Positions 30,136 to 40,899 of a stretch of 64,000 nt of DNA are shown piece by piece (position 1 is the stretch's first letter; each line of letters starts with the position of its first letter). The DNA comes from Chondrilla cf. caribensis. Lineage: Eukaryota > Porifera > Demospongiae > Chondrillida > Chondrillidae. The position numbers were made by a program, and so were the translations under genes. Below the pieces are notes generated by a model. The model saw only the letters and a list, made by a program, of their open reading frames with translations. It did not search any database and was not told the DNA's origin. Location of the stretch: assembly GCA_964020155.1 (NCBI GenBank), contig OZ026549.1, forward strand, positions 1,495,133 to 1,559,132, written 5' to 3'.

Positions 30136-30202
<67 letters not shown>

Positions 30203-30750
30203 CACAGTACATTCGCTCTTAAATATATCCGGAGTGTACAGCCTGGATGTGTGGGAGCTATACAGCTTGAATATGTTGTGGTTTCCTCTCAATCAAACGC
30301 TACACATCAGAATGTGAAATTCAAACCCTTCATTCCAAGTCTCTCAGTGAAAGCCTACGCTCTACGTTCGTATCAGAATATTATGGCTACACATGGGATA
30401 TTAATCGCATGTATCCCTTCTTGCAACAAGTCCCTTGTTTGTTATAACCACATTGGTTTGGTCCATACTACATACACTACACTATTGTAGTCCTAGTACT
30501 TACATCAATGAGTAGATTTATTGTTCTTTCAATGATCTTTTTTCAGGACCCAGAGGTGTCCCAAGCCTTCATGGACATCCAGAGTAATCCTATGAACATT
30601 GCCAAACATCAGAACAACCCCAAGGTGATGGCTGCCATTCAGAAACTGCAGCAGAAGCTGGCTGGATCGGGAATGGGTCCAGGAATGGGTCCGGGAATGG
30701 GAGGCGGTATGGGTCCAGGAATGTTTCCAGGGATGGGACCCGGGATGTAA
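17180..30750 (+). CDS. ST13: Hsc70-interacting protein Hip / ST13 (13 exons, 397 aa)
   Basis: Exons: 17180-17295, 17827-17962, 21569-21605, 21684-21754, 25788-25854, 26601-26685, 26891-27001, 27241-27343, 28922-29001, 29367-29421, 29575-29653, 29846-29895, 30547-30750. All phases fit and they total 1,194 nt with the stop. The product matches ST13/Hip in order. It has an N-terminal dimerisation segment (start [14 protein letters not shown], then LGGKVP), an acidic stretch ending in [10 protein letters not shown], and three TPRs, with [17 protein letters not shown] and [14 protein letters not shown] almost as in vertebrates. A highly charged helix ([15 protein letters not shown]) follows, then GGMP repeats, and a C-terminal STI1/DP domain ([15 protein letters not shown]) with a GMGPGM tail. 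Hip binds the Hsp70 ATPase domain in the cytosol and stabilises its ADP state. Human ST13 is 369 aa, so the length fits. The promoter appears shared with the SH3D19-like gene. Confidence 0.95.
18055..18178. repeat. (CA)n microsatellite
   Basis: CA array in ST13 intron 2. Confidence 0.9.
18625..19043 (-). pseudogene. Tigger-like transposase, C-terminal part
   Basis: This continues the transposase frame on the far side of the insertion: removing the insertion and one copy of the 5-bp duplication restores the frame (DTL to RATVQQLLD). It contains an Asp-rich run from a (TCA)n tract near 18845-18885. It ends with [20 protein letters not shown], the basic/hydrophobic tail typical of Tigger transposases (QTSI-x-FF-like). 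Confidence 0.75.
19044..19818 (+). mobile_element. hAT-like insertion nested in the Tigger element
   Basis: Its ends CAGTGCTGAAAATA and TATTTTCAGCACTG are inverted repeats, flanked by a perfect 5-bp duplication CAGTG, so it is about 775 bp long. On the plus strand it carries a start [17 protein letters not shown] at 19239. After a frame change comes [18 protein letters not shown] followed by [15 protein letters not shown], the C2-H pattern of the BED/TTF-like zinc finger at the N-terminus of hAT transposases. No transposase core is present, so it is a non-autonomous or deleted copy. A 5-bp duplication is unusual for hAT (normally 8) but is reported for some animal hAT lineages. Confidence 0.6.
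19819..20487 (-). pseudogene. Tigger-like transposase, N-terminal and DDE part (broken)
   Basis: The start [18 protein letters not shown] (ATG at 20487) is a CENP-B-like N-terminal helix-turn-helix beginning. It runs into an early stop at 20389-20391. A second frame then gives [19 protein letters not shown] and continues through [10 protein letters not shown], the second catalytic Asp, to [12 protein letters not shown], the third. Most of the DNA-binding domain and the first catalytic Asp are missing, which indicates an internal deletion with a frame change. The coding frame runs up to the hAT-like insertion at 19818. The element cannot be active. Confidence 0.8.
21093..21515. repeat. 27-bp minisatellite
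   Basis: About 16 copies of GGTAGTACACCCTCTGTACACAACCCT in ST13 intron 2, ending 54 bp before exon 3. It stays open in several frames because 27 is a multiple of 3. Confidence 0.85.
22600..23085. repeat. 51- to 55-bp tandem repeat, 9 copies
   Basis: Unit contains CATCCCTGTACATCTCGTACAC, then ATTGTACATGTGTGAACATTGTGCGTAAA. In a ST13 intron. Confidence 0.8.
23637..23775. repeat. Dispersed repeat family 2, copy B
   Basis: Partner of positions 1-140 with substitutions and small indels, located in a ST13 intron. Confidence 0.6.
23826..24750. repeat. 17-bp minisatellite, about 48 copies, with a TIR-like start
   Basis: Array 23,905-24,735 of GTAGTTACCAGTTTGCT, with AGTAGTTACC and GGAGTTACC variants. 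Upstream at 23,826 is CAGTCAAACCTCTTCATAGCATCACC, again similar to a Tigger-type end. In a ST13 intron. Confidence 0.7.
25890..26340. repeat. 16-bp minisatellite starting at a Tigger-type terminus
   Basis: About 27 copies of ACCTCCATAGTACAAC, directly preceded by CAGTGGAACCTCCCTAGTACAACACC, which looks like a Tigger/pogo terminal repeat. No right terminus or TA flank is visible. Lies in a ST13 intron. The translated frames ([13 protein letters not shown]) are repeat artefacts. Confidence 0.7.
26445..26560. repeat. 20-bp tandem repeat, about 5 copies
   Basis: Unit TATTGGAGGTCCACTTTTTG, directly upstream of ST13 exon 6. Confidence 0.7.
27344..27602. repeat. (GT)n microsatellite containing the ST13 exon-8 splice donor
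   Basis: Begins exactly at the exon 8 boundary (AAG|GTGTGTGT), so the intronic GT is the first repeat unit. Interrupted twice by GCATGCATGCGTGCATG-like words. Confidence 0.9.
28383..28800. repeat. Approximately 39-bp degenerate tandem repeat
   Basis: Unit TGTACTTGTATGCTGTACATATGGTGCACTATATGCATA, about 10 degenerate copies, in a ST13 intron. Confidence 0.7.
29006..29283. repeat. (GT)n microsatellite next to the ST13 exon-9 donor
   Basis: Starts about 5 bp after the GTGAGC donor at 29002. Confidence 0.9.
30066..30200. repeat. (CA)n microsatellite
   Basis: CA array in the last ST13 intron. Confidence 0.9.
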
Positions 30751-31236
30751 CTGGTACAGTCAAGACTCACTTTTTGAAACCCACACATGTAGCAGACTCA
30801 CACTATGTGGTAGTCATAGATGGTTTTGTAACTCGAGCTTGCTGAACTTGGTAATTACATATTGTGATGAGTGCTTCTAGTTCCATTTTCAAAGGTGCTT
30901 ACAAACACACATGCATATGTAGTTGCAGTTCCGTTTTGTGCGTAGTTCTAACCTCATTCCTGAAAGTCTGTGTTATTCCACAATGTACCATAATCATGCA
31001 CTCACCTGTGTGATAAGAAGAACACGTGGATGTTGTCTTGTTAGTGGCAGGTGTACATGTACAGGATTCTACCATACCACAGTCCTCCCAAATGCAGTCA
31101 ATCCTTACAGTGGATGTGATAAGCATGAACCTCGTTGTGGTCAGAGTGACACCAGGTGTAGTGATCACAACGATTGTGGGACCTATCAACTGCTATCAGA
31201 GGATTCAATTTTATTACACTGAGACAATGTGTCTGT

Positions 31237-31259
31237 GTTTGTGTGTGTGCGTGCACGCG

Positions 31260-31320
<61 letters not shown>
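31237..31320. repeat. (GT)n microsatellite
   Basis: GT array 0.5 kb past the ST13 stop. Confidence 0.9.
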
Positions 31321-31321
<1 letters not shown>

Positions 31322-32067
31322 GTACATACGTACATTCCTATTACTTTGCGTGTACGTACTATATGTACTATATGTACACACTATGTACTACGTATATGTA
31401 CAGTACATATGTACATATCTATCATTTTGCGTGTATGTACCCTATGTACACTACGTAGAGTGTACGTAAGATGCAAAATCTTGTAAAGTTTTATGTTGTT
31501 TATTTGTTGTTATGTTTTATTTATGTTTTCAAGTTTTTAAGTGTAGTGATCAGTTAGTAGTGAGCCTGTGGTAGTGGTGATAGTGTTAGTGTTCTCTGTT
31601 TGGACAGTTTAATACAGTTGATCCTCTGACCGCATAGTTCATATGGTTGACCCAAGCCATACGTATGCACTGAAGCCCCTAGCCATATGTGCTGAGCGAG
31701 GTTCTACAGTCTTTTGGTTTCAATACTTCTACCTGCCTATATATGTAGGTCAAGTGATCTTATCACCACTTCACACCAGATGTTCGACCTATAGCAAATA
31801 TAGATAACGTGCATCCAGACATATAGTGTGCAAATATTATAGTACGTACGTATTATAGAACACATACACACGCATATACGTACATAGATGCATAATATCA
31901 TATGCAGCACACATTATGCATATGCAGGGTATTTATTTGTTATTATAATATACGTACATACATACATACATACATACGTACACATATACCTATATATATA
32001 TCATTTGAACTTTTCCTATCTGACAACTTGGTTTGTCTGACCTCTCCATTTGTAGTCCTCCATTTTG

Positions 32068-32073
32068 AATAAA
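32068..32073 (+). terminator. Possible ST13 polyadenylation signal AATAAA
   Basis: This is the first canonical AATAAA that I see downstream of the ST13 stop codon, about 1.3 kb away. A nearer non-canonical signal is possible, so the assignment is weak. Confidence 0.2.
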
Positions 32074-32511
32074 TTATCATTCCAAGAAGCTAAAATTAAT
32101 AACTGCCCAAGTTCACTGTCCATGCAGGGATGTTGTCATCACATCATACAGACCAGCAGTGTGGTGTGACTATAGCTACATGCATGTGTGCACATCAAAC
32201 AAGGTTTGTGGCAGTTTGATATTAACTCGCAGTACATTTACCCTGCTCGGAATATTGTCTACGTTCGAATATGCACCTACATATTTCAGTCATCTTGCCA
32301 TGTTGCAATCCCATTGGGTCGAATAAGGAGGGGTCATTGTGTACATGTGTATTTATATATATATATATATATACTGTATGTAGATATAGTATACACTTAT
32401 GCATGTGATTATTTATACAGTAGTATACGTATATGAATACATATAATATGTCCACATAAAAATACAGTTTGTATACAAATGTACAAAATGTACAGTTAAC
32501 GCACACACAAT

Positions 32512-32950
32512 TGGTACACACTACTGGTTAGTACACACTCCTGGTTAGTACATACTCCTGGTTAGTACACACTCCTTGTTAGTGCAAACTCCAGGTTAGT
32601 ACACACTCCTGGGTAGTACACACTCCTGATTAGTATGCACTCCTGGTTAGTACACACCTCTTGTTAGTACGCACTCCTGGTTAGTACACCCTCCTGGTCA
32701 GTACACACTCCTGGTCAGTACACTCATGGTCAGTACACACTCCTGGTCAGTACACACTCCTGGTCAGTACACTCATGGTCAGTACACACTCCTGGTCAGT
32801 ACACACTCCTGGTTAGTACACACTCCTGGCTAATTAATATATACAAGTACATGCTCCTACTTAGCACACATTTGGTTAGTACAAACTCCTGCTAACCACA
32901 CTTCTGGTTATTACACTCCTAGTTAGTATGCACTCCTGGTTAATGTACAT
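32512..32950. repeat. 17-bp minisatellite, CTCCTGGTTAGTACACA
   Basis: About 25 variable copies in the region downstream of ST13. Confidence 0.75.
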
Positions 32951-33786
32951 GTAACATTTAGCACATCTAGTGTATGTCATATGCATATTATGAATTGTGT
33001 GTGAAGTGTCATGAAGACAATGTGTGTCAGGCATATGATGGGAGTATTATGTAGGCTGCATGTGTGTTCTCACCCTATCACAGTCATTACCTGAATGAAA
33101 TCCACCCTCTCCACTTACCGTATTGTCTATCGCTAGCTTCACTCAATAGAGATCCTATGTCACATTTTGCAATTGTTTGACACTTAACTTCATTGGAACT
33201 TGGGATCCTGTACACATGTCACAATAAGTATTGTGTTCTGCCCGTACCAAGGACTGCCATCCTTATGTTGTATATATTATCTGTCCTCAAGTTCTGTGTG
33301 CCCCATTCATCTCTTGGCGGATCGATGTGGTTCAATTGTCTTTTACAAATGGATATTTTGACCTTCTATGGATTCTCTTGGGCAGAGAAAAATTCACTTT
33401 GCCACCAGTACTTCAATGTACATTCACTATACTGTCAATACTTAGTATGCACACTTTATACCGTCTATACTCAATAGTATGCACTATGCCTTCAGTATAC
33501 ATTGTACTGTTTGTACATAATATTATAATTGGCTCCAAATATACACTCAATGGAGACAGATATGGTCAATTTGTTGTGTGTTTGTATAATTTGTTATTCA
33601 TAACTAATTTTAATGTGTCACAACCAAGAAGATAGGAGTTCACTCCTGCAATGATGCACCAATTCATATTTGTACATTCTGTGTTTCAACACCTAATACG
33701 TGTTATAGGTGTACATATTGGTATATTATGTGCATTTGTATGTGAACATATGTGTTCCAAATACATACATACTGTAGTGGCCATAC

Positions 33787-33899
33787 AAGCAAGAAATTAG
33801 TAAACACATTATATTGCAATCACATATACGTATTAAGTTGTATTGGACTACTTATGCAGTATAAATTGTCTATCATTCACTATACACCAGGGTACAACT
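33787..33899. repeat. Dispersed repeat family 1, partial copy
   Basis: It matches 3125-3235 and 61,150-61,230: AAATTAGTAAACACATT, then GTATAAATTGTCTATCATTCAC and ACCAGGGTACAACTA. The half that contains GATACAGCACAGG is absent. Confidence 0.6.
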
Positions 33900-34337
33900 A
33901 CTATATGCAGTATTTGTACATATACGTATGTATGGTTTTATGCATACATATATATACATGGGTGTTTATTTCATTTTTACTAATTATCCATATTATGCGT
34001 AGATACGTGAGAGTATCATGGTGGAGCGTTTGATTGTTTGTGTTGGAGGACAAGGGTTCACGTGTGTGTGTATGTGTGTTTGTTTTGTCCATTATTTGCC
34101 TTACACGCATCTTTAACCTCTCCCACTAATTGTGCATTGTTGGCAGTTCCATTTGAACGCAATAGCCTTTACAACCCGATAAATCTACACAGTTGTACGG
34201 ATTCTTAGAAAACGATCCTATCAGAGCTGGCATCCTTTCATAAGGCTTTCAGCCCCATCCCTGTTTGAAGTCTAAGGTATCTTTGTGTTTGTACTTAGCG
34301 GTTATCCAGCGAGACTCAGTGTCGGTGTGAACTATTC

Positions 34338-34464
34338 ATACATACACAGCTGTGTTTGACTCATATAGCGTGGAGTGTGTTCTTATGTGCAGTTTGAATA
34401 CAAGTGTTTGCACAGTACTATACAAGGTACGTTACATAGGGTACTTCTAATCGCAGTGTAATTC
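34338..34464. repeat. Dispersed repeat family 3, copy A
   Basis: Shares ACATACACAGCTGTGTTTGAC, TGTGCAGTTT and TTACATAGGGTACTTCT with 43,147-43,262, in the same orientation. Confidence 0.6.
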
Positions 34465-34487
34465 TAGGGTTTAGGGTGGATTGTAGC

Positions 34488-34563
34488 ACACATACACACA
34501 CACACACACGCATGCGCGCGCGTGCACACACACACACACACACGCACCCAACACACACACACA

Positions 34564-34632
<69 letters not shown>

Positions 34633-34643
34633 ACGCATGCACG

Positions 34644-34674
<31 letters not shown>
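34488..34674. repeat. (CA)n microsatellite with GC patches
   Basis: CA array with CGCGCGCG interruptions. Confidence 0.9.
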
Positions 34675-34675
<1 letters not shown>

Positions 34676-35206
34676 GCATGTACATAGTGAAATGGCTTGT
34701 AGTACATACACACTACACAGCTAGGGGGGTGGATTGTAGCACATACATATACATACGTACAGAATGGGACAACTTGAAGAATGTATCTTCAGACATATGT
34801 ATATGCATGCCCACACCCATATGTACATATACTCAGCATGTGCACAGATGTGTTTGTCTGGCAGGTATATCAATGGTATGTAGAAAGGGATCCAGCCACT
34901 ATACTATCTGCATTGTATGGTTTGATATCAGTGTAAGTATGTCTGTGTGGATGTCCTCCTTTGTGACTGTCTGGGGGATTGTCTAGCCAACACCTGCCCT
35001 ACCAGAACCTTGGTAGGTACAGACCATCCCCTAATTGAAGTTTGTGTACATGCATGCATGTACCCTACATGTGTGTTTGTGTATGTGTGTGTGTATTATG
35101 GTGTGTGTATGTGTGCATGTGTGCGTGCGTGCGTGTGATTTGTCCCCTATGTGACTTTTAGTAGTACTCAATTTCTTCTCGCAGAATATTTGATATATAT
35201 ATTTGA

Positions 35207-35520
35207 AATACTGAGCTACACCTCCTTGATCATATACTGGGCCACACCTCCTAGATCATGTACTGGGCCACACCTCCTTGATCATGTACTGGGCACACCT
35301 CCTAGATCATGTACTGGGCCACACTTCCTAGATCATGTACTGGGCCACACCTCCTAGATCATGTACTGGGCACACCTCCTAGATCATGTACTGGGCCACA
35401 CCTCCTAGATCATGTACTGGGCCACACCTCCTAGATCATGTACTGGGCCACACCTCCTAGATCATGTCCTGGGCCACACGTTTTTGATCATGTACTGCTT
35501 GGGCCACGCCTCGTAGATCT
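35207..35520. repeat. 26-bp minisatellite
   Basis: Unit GGGCCACACCTCCTAGATCATGTACT, about 11 copies. Confidence 0.8.
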
Positions 35521-36267
35521 TGTGTACCAGCCACTCCCTTCAACAAGCCAGGGTTTTGAAATTTTGTGGGTGCATATCATCCAAACTATGAAGTTTGACC
35601 TCATCAACTAATATTACCCTGAGGCACACCGGCACCAACTTATCAATAATGATTATGATAAATTTAGTCAATTAATCTATGGGCGTATATGCCCCTTCTT
35701 TGATCTGTAACGTTTTTGATCTGTGATGTTTAGTGATCAAGGCATGAATGTCTACATTCAGGTGAAATCCATTAATGGAACAGATTTCCATATTTGGTCA
35801 TGTTTTGTGTTGCACACTTGCTGGCAACTGTTCCCACTTATCACCTCGAAGAGGAGGAGAAATGTGTCTGTCAGTGTTTCTACATACACACCTTCTAACC
35901 TGCTATACCATGTTTGTCACATGTGGAATGTGGGCGTACATATGGGATGTTCTCTGTAGGCTGGACCGAAAATGAGTCTGTATATGACCCAACACTACTG
36001 TATGCTAACATATAAACTAATACGATTAATTGTTAATCTAACCACTAATCAATGTAGGGCAACCAGTACAGACTGTACCATGTGAATGTTTGTAATTTGG
36101 CGTTCTTTGTCTTCGGATAATGAGTTCATTTCCCATGGGATCAATTAGTTGTGGAGTACACTAATGTTCATGCACCACTTCTGCAAATCATGTACGTAGT
36201 AGTGGAACAACTGGACATTTGTGAGTGGCTGTGGTGATACCCTAGATCTGCTGTGCATGCACGAGTA

Positions 36268-36296
36268 CACACGAGTACACACACACGCACACAACC

Positions 36297-36370
<74 letters not shown>

Positions 36371-36500
36371 TACATATAAGCACACACACGAAACATGCAT
36401 TCACAAGTACGTGCACATGGACACGGACACAACCACAAGAACACGAACATACACACATAGGCACACAAAGGCATACGTGTTAACCAACACACACATACTA
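36268..36500. repeat. (CA)n microsatellite
   Basis: Pure CA at 36,298-36,367, degenerate on both sides. Confidence 0.9.
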
Positions 36501-36644
36501 ACACGCATACACATGGACCAACACACACATGCATGCAATCACACACATGTAGTCCAGCAAACATCCACATTATTTTCACTTGTAGCCTTCAGGGGATATA
36601 CTGTAATTGTTGGAGATAGGTAAGCACACTTTGCAACTTACAAT

Positions 36645-37045
36645 TCACAACTGTATATCTCCCAGTACACACCCAGGGAGGATAGGACTGTATATCTCCC
36701 AGTACACACCCAGGGAGGATACAACTGTATATCTCCCAGTACACACCCAGGAAGGATACAACTGTATATCTTCCAGTACACACCCAGGAAGGATACAACT
36801 GTATATCTCCCAATACACACCCAGGAAGGATACAACTGTATATCTTCCAGTACACACTCAGGGAGGATACAACTGTATAATATCTTCCAGTACACACCCA
36901 GGAAGGATACAACTGTATATCTCCCTGTACACACTCAGGGAGGATACAACTGTATATCTCCCTGTACACACCCAGGAAGGATACAACTGTATATCTTCCA
37001 GTACACACCCAGGAAGGATACAACTGTATACCTCCCAGTACACAT
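36645..37045. repeat. 36-bp minisatellite
   Basis: Unit CCAGTACACACCCAGGAAGGATACAACTGTATATCT, about 11 copies. Confidence 0.8.
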
Positions 37046-37765
37046 GGAACAGTTGTGAAGTTGAACAATTATAGTAGGTGGAGATTTTGTGAGTGCCGAT
37101 AAGTGTGAGAATTAAATTACCATTTGAGTTACCACTGACTGTCAGTTTGAAAGCACTTCAATGAGGAAGGGAATGTCACGGTAATAATAATATTGTGTTA
37201 CATGTGCCACGTTCTTTTCTCCCTGGTAAGCCTGCTGACATAAGCACATGTAACGCACAAGAGGAAGTATTTTGATGCAAATGTTTTGCATTATATTTGC
37301 GTATCTTGTGCTCAATGCCATTTGTACATATGTATGTATGGTAGTGTATTCTGCTTGGATGAAATTTTGTTAGTGCTACGAGTGTAAAGATGAGGGATGG
37401 AGATGCGAATGAGATGGAAAGAGATGAAATTGAGATCCTCCTCAGAGATTGTATTGAGTGAGTACTATCCCACACACGTGAATGTGGATGCATGCCTCCA
37501 CATGTTATTACAAACGTACACACCAAACTGTTTTGATTGGAACAAAATTGAGGTCCAAAAAAAATTTCTTCATTCATTCAAGACATACGTTGTTTGACAT
37601 CCAAGATGTAAAGTGATCGCACACTCCCTATCACACACACATGCATCATATGGTGTACAATGATAGCATTTATATTGATTTTATATACATACATTGATGT
37701 GTGTATATATATGTATGTTTATAAAGATACATATCTGCACAAGTACAACTGATCCCTGTAGTAAA

Positions 37766-39282
37766 CTATAATATCAGATCTATGTGTAGTGATGGCCAGC
37801 CTGACCTCGTGTGTAATGAAATATCTGTAAGGGGAGATGAAGATCGCATGTCAGCACAAGCACCAGCCATTGAAACTCACAGTGAGGTTTAGAAGGTGTT
37901 TGTTGCCAAACAATGGACCACTCCTCGGTGTGGTCTAGTGGGCAGGTAGGGGGCGGGTCAGGAGGCTTTCCTACAATGACAAATGATATATTGAGGTGAC
38001 AAGTTTGATGATGCTAAAGTGATTTGTTAGAAGGGGACTGTATGTACTGTGTTGATGTCACATAACCATTGCTTTAGTTGTATCAGCAACACTAGCACTG
38101 AAGCTTATTTGTCTCACACATTATTTTGTTTCATTTTCTTCTGATAAGAGAGAGTTTTGGAGTGGAAGACCAATTGAGAAGATAAGCCACTCACAGATGT
38201 ACATATTAGGGGTGACCCCGCACATAAAATCCACCTTCTACACCTGACATATGCAATCATTTAGTAGCCCGGACCTCTTATTTGCATGTTCTTTTCACTA
38301 TAATACATACATGTCTACAGACTCAGTACCCTAGTAACAACGTCTTTAATCTCTTATAATTATGTACATGCATAAAACAATGTACATAACATACTTTATG
38401 GGCACCTATCAAGATCACCAGGGTATGTATCTCTCATAGGATAAAAGTGTCCACGCAGTCTCTCTTCCATATTATATTTCCCCATGCATCTGTCTTTATT
38501 GTCATAGTGGCCCAGGTCTCTTATTCGCATGCACCTACAATCTGTCATGATCTTTATAGTGGCCCGTGTCTCTTATTTACATGCACTCTCCAATCTGTCA
38601 TGATCATTATAGTGGCCCATGTCAGTATTTACATGCACTCCAATCTGTCATGATCATTATAGTGGCCCATGTCTCTTATTTACATGCACTCTCCAATCTG
38701 TCATGATCATTATAGTGGCCCATGTCAGTATTTACATGCACTCCAATCTGTCATGATCATTATAGTGGCCCATGTCTCTTACTTACATGCACTCTCCAAT
38801 CTGTCATGATCATTATAGTGGCCCATGTCTCTTATTTACATGCACTCTTCTACAGTATTTGTCAAGGTCTTGGAAGTGGCCCAGGTCTGTTAATTTCATG
38901 CACTCTCCTTTATATTTTATGGTCTTTACAGCATCCCAGGTCTCTTACCATCACGCCACTCTGACATAATGTTTGACTGCGTGTAACACAATCCCGCAGC
39001 CTACATACTGGACAAAATATTGTGGTTGTGAGTGCATCAAACTGGTATTTTCATCGTATAATACATTCAAAGAGCCCACAGGATTACAGCACCAGCCACT
39101 AATTGTACCTATGGGTGAATCCCTCAGACACCTAATTATGTAATACATTGTTACATTAGGTAATGTGTAATGTGATTTGAGAAATATTTTTTTTATCCAT
39201 CCTTTATGATGTAGTTATGTACTCTGCTTACTAAGGTATACAGCATGCAGTGGTGTGTGTTCATGAGTATCTGAGTCGTGCA

Positions 39283-39353
<71 letters not shown>

Positions 39354-39432
39354 ATGTGTGTGTATGTGTGTGTGGGTGTGTGCGCACGTGTGGGTGGGTG
39401 TGGGTGTGTTTTATTTCTGTGCGTGTGTGTGC

Positions 39433-39465
<33 letters not shown>

Positions 39466-40078
39466 TGTGTGGATGTGTGGATGTTGTGCATGCAGACACG
39501 TATACATGTGTGCATTGGCATTCAAAGTTCAACTCCACTTAATATTGAACATAACTACAGGTATCGGGACACATGTGGCAATATTAGTATCTCATTAATC
39601 ATTGCAGTTAATTTTAAATTGATTTATTAGAATACTTGTGATTACAAGCATTCAAGCATCATGTGTGTGTGTGAACAGGTATTTGTATATGTATATACGT
39701 GTGAACATGTGTTTGTTTATGTGTGTGTGAACATGTGTTTGTTTATGTACATGTGAACATGTGCTTGCCCGTATTTATGAACATGTGTTTGTTTGTGGTC
39801 ATGTATGACAGTGTACTAGTACATATCGTATGTCCTTCCTATAACTAACCTTTCCTTGTCAGCATGCGTACATGTTTTGCCGCGAGAAGACTTCCGCCAT
39901 CACTCCCGGCGGTATCCAGGGGATCCATTGCCGATGGCAATCTTATATCCTGTGATTGCTGATAACAGCAGAACTGCATTGTGGGTGTAGCAAAAGTGTT
40001 GCTGGAGCATTGTCTATCTACGGACTTACTCTTCATTGTATGATAGCGTAGGAGTCTTCGCTCTATCACTATTGCCAC
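37766..40078 (-). CDS. Candidate three-exon gene for a small unidentified protein (75 or 125 aa)
   Basis: Minus-strand exons 39928-39850 (or starting at ATG 40078), 37970-37881 and 37824-37766 join with matching phase 1 at both junctions. All sites are GT-AG: donors AAAG|GTTAGT and CACT|GTGAGT, acceptors CATTGTAG and CCCCTTACAG. From ATG 39928 the product is 75 residues: MDPLDTAGSDGGSLLAAKH, then GKPPDPPPTCPLDHTEEWS and VWQQTPSKPHY, ending HIDLIL. The in-frame ATG at 40078 would add 50 residues. Exon 1 lacks simple repeats and looks coding. The middle exon is rich in Pro and Trp, like many small ciliary microtubule-associated proteins, but I recognise no family. The intron of 1.9 kb contains a GT array, as in neighbouring genes. 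Confidence 0.4.
38510..38945. repeat. 50/53-bp alternating tandem repeat
   Basis: Units TTACATGCACTCTCCAATCTG and TCATGATCATTATAGTGGCCCAT, in alternating 53-bp (GTCTCTTA) and 50-bp (GTCAGTA) versions. Lies in the intron of the candidate small gene. Confidence 0.75.
39284..39475. repeat. (GT)n microsatellite
   Basis: In intron 1 of the candidate small gene. Confidence 0.9.
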
Positions 40079-40306
40079 GGTTACTCCTTAGGTGTCTGGT
40101 GATGTGGTTACTTCAAGTTGTTAGGATGTTGTTACACAATTTCCTTGGTTACGCTTCGCATAGCACTGTTAAGAGTAGCTTGTCTGTGCTTGTGTTAGTA
40201 TGTGATGGTCGTATGCATAGAGATAAGGTGGCTAGGGGGCAGCCATACATGTGTGCATAATAAGGGTAGCTGACAAGTGAAACCATTCATGACATTGTCC
40301 TGAGAA

Positions 40307-40383
<77 letters not shown>

Positions 40384-40437
40384 TGTGTGTGCGTGCGTAT
40401 GGGTACATGTGTACGTGTGTGGGTGAGTAAAGCTGTT

Positions 40438-40499
<62 letters not shown>

Positions 40500-40539
40500 T
40501 ATGGGTACGTGTGTATGTGTGTGAGTGAGTAAAGCTGTT

Positions 40540-40605
<66 letters not shown>

Positions 40606-40745
40606 TATGGGTACGTGTGTACGTGTGTGAGTGAGTAAAGCTGTTTATATATGTGTGTGTGTGTGTGCATGTGTGTATGTGTGTATGTGTGTAAATGTGT
40701 GTACGTGTGTGCATATGTGTATGTTGTACGTGTATGTGGGTATAG

Positions 40746-40815
<70 letters not shown>

Positions 40816-40890
40816 ATACATGTTTGCATATGTGTGTGTATGTGTGTGTGTGTGTGTGTACATACATGTTTGCATATGTGTGTGTATACC
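40307..40890. repeat. (GT)n array with about 110-bp higher-order units
   Basis: GT tracts of variable length are separated by GAGTGAGTAAAGCTGTTTATAT and ACGTATGGGTACGTGTGT, giving three to four compound units at 40,307-40,660, then further GT tracts. Confidence 0.9.
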
Positions 40891-40899
40891 TATGTACAT

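Larger units (their letters stand above)
30751..37765. other. Intergenic region downstream of ST13
   Basis: Presumably the ST13 3' UTR, then repeats listed separately. The non-repetitive parts (31,500-32,500, 32,950-33,780, 34,080-34,330, 35,520-36,250, 37,050-37,765) show no frame with domain resemblance or fitting splice sites. A Cys-containing frame at 30,923-31,222 was considered and rejected. Confidence 0.4.

Noticed and set aside
30923..31222. Cys-containing plus-strand frame after ST13
   Set aside because: It lies in the presumed 3' UTR, lacks a signal peptide, and two other frames are also open. No splice context was found.
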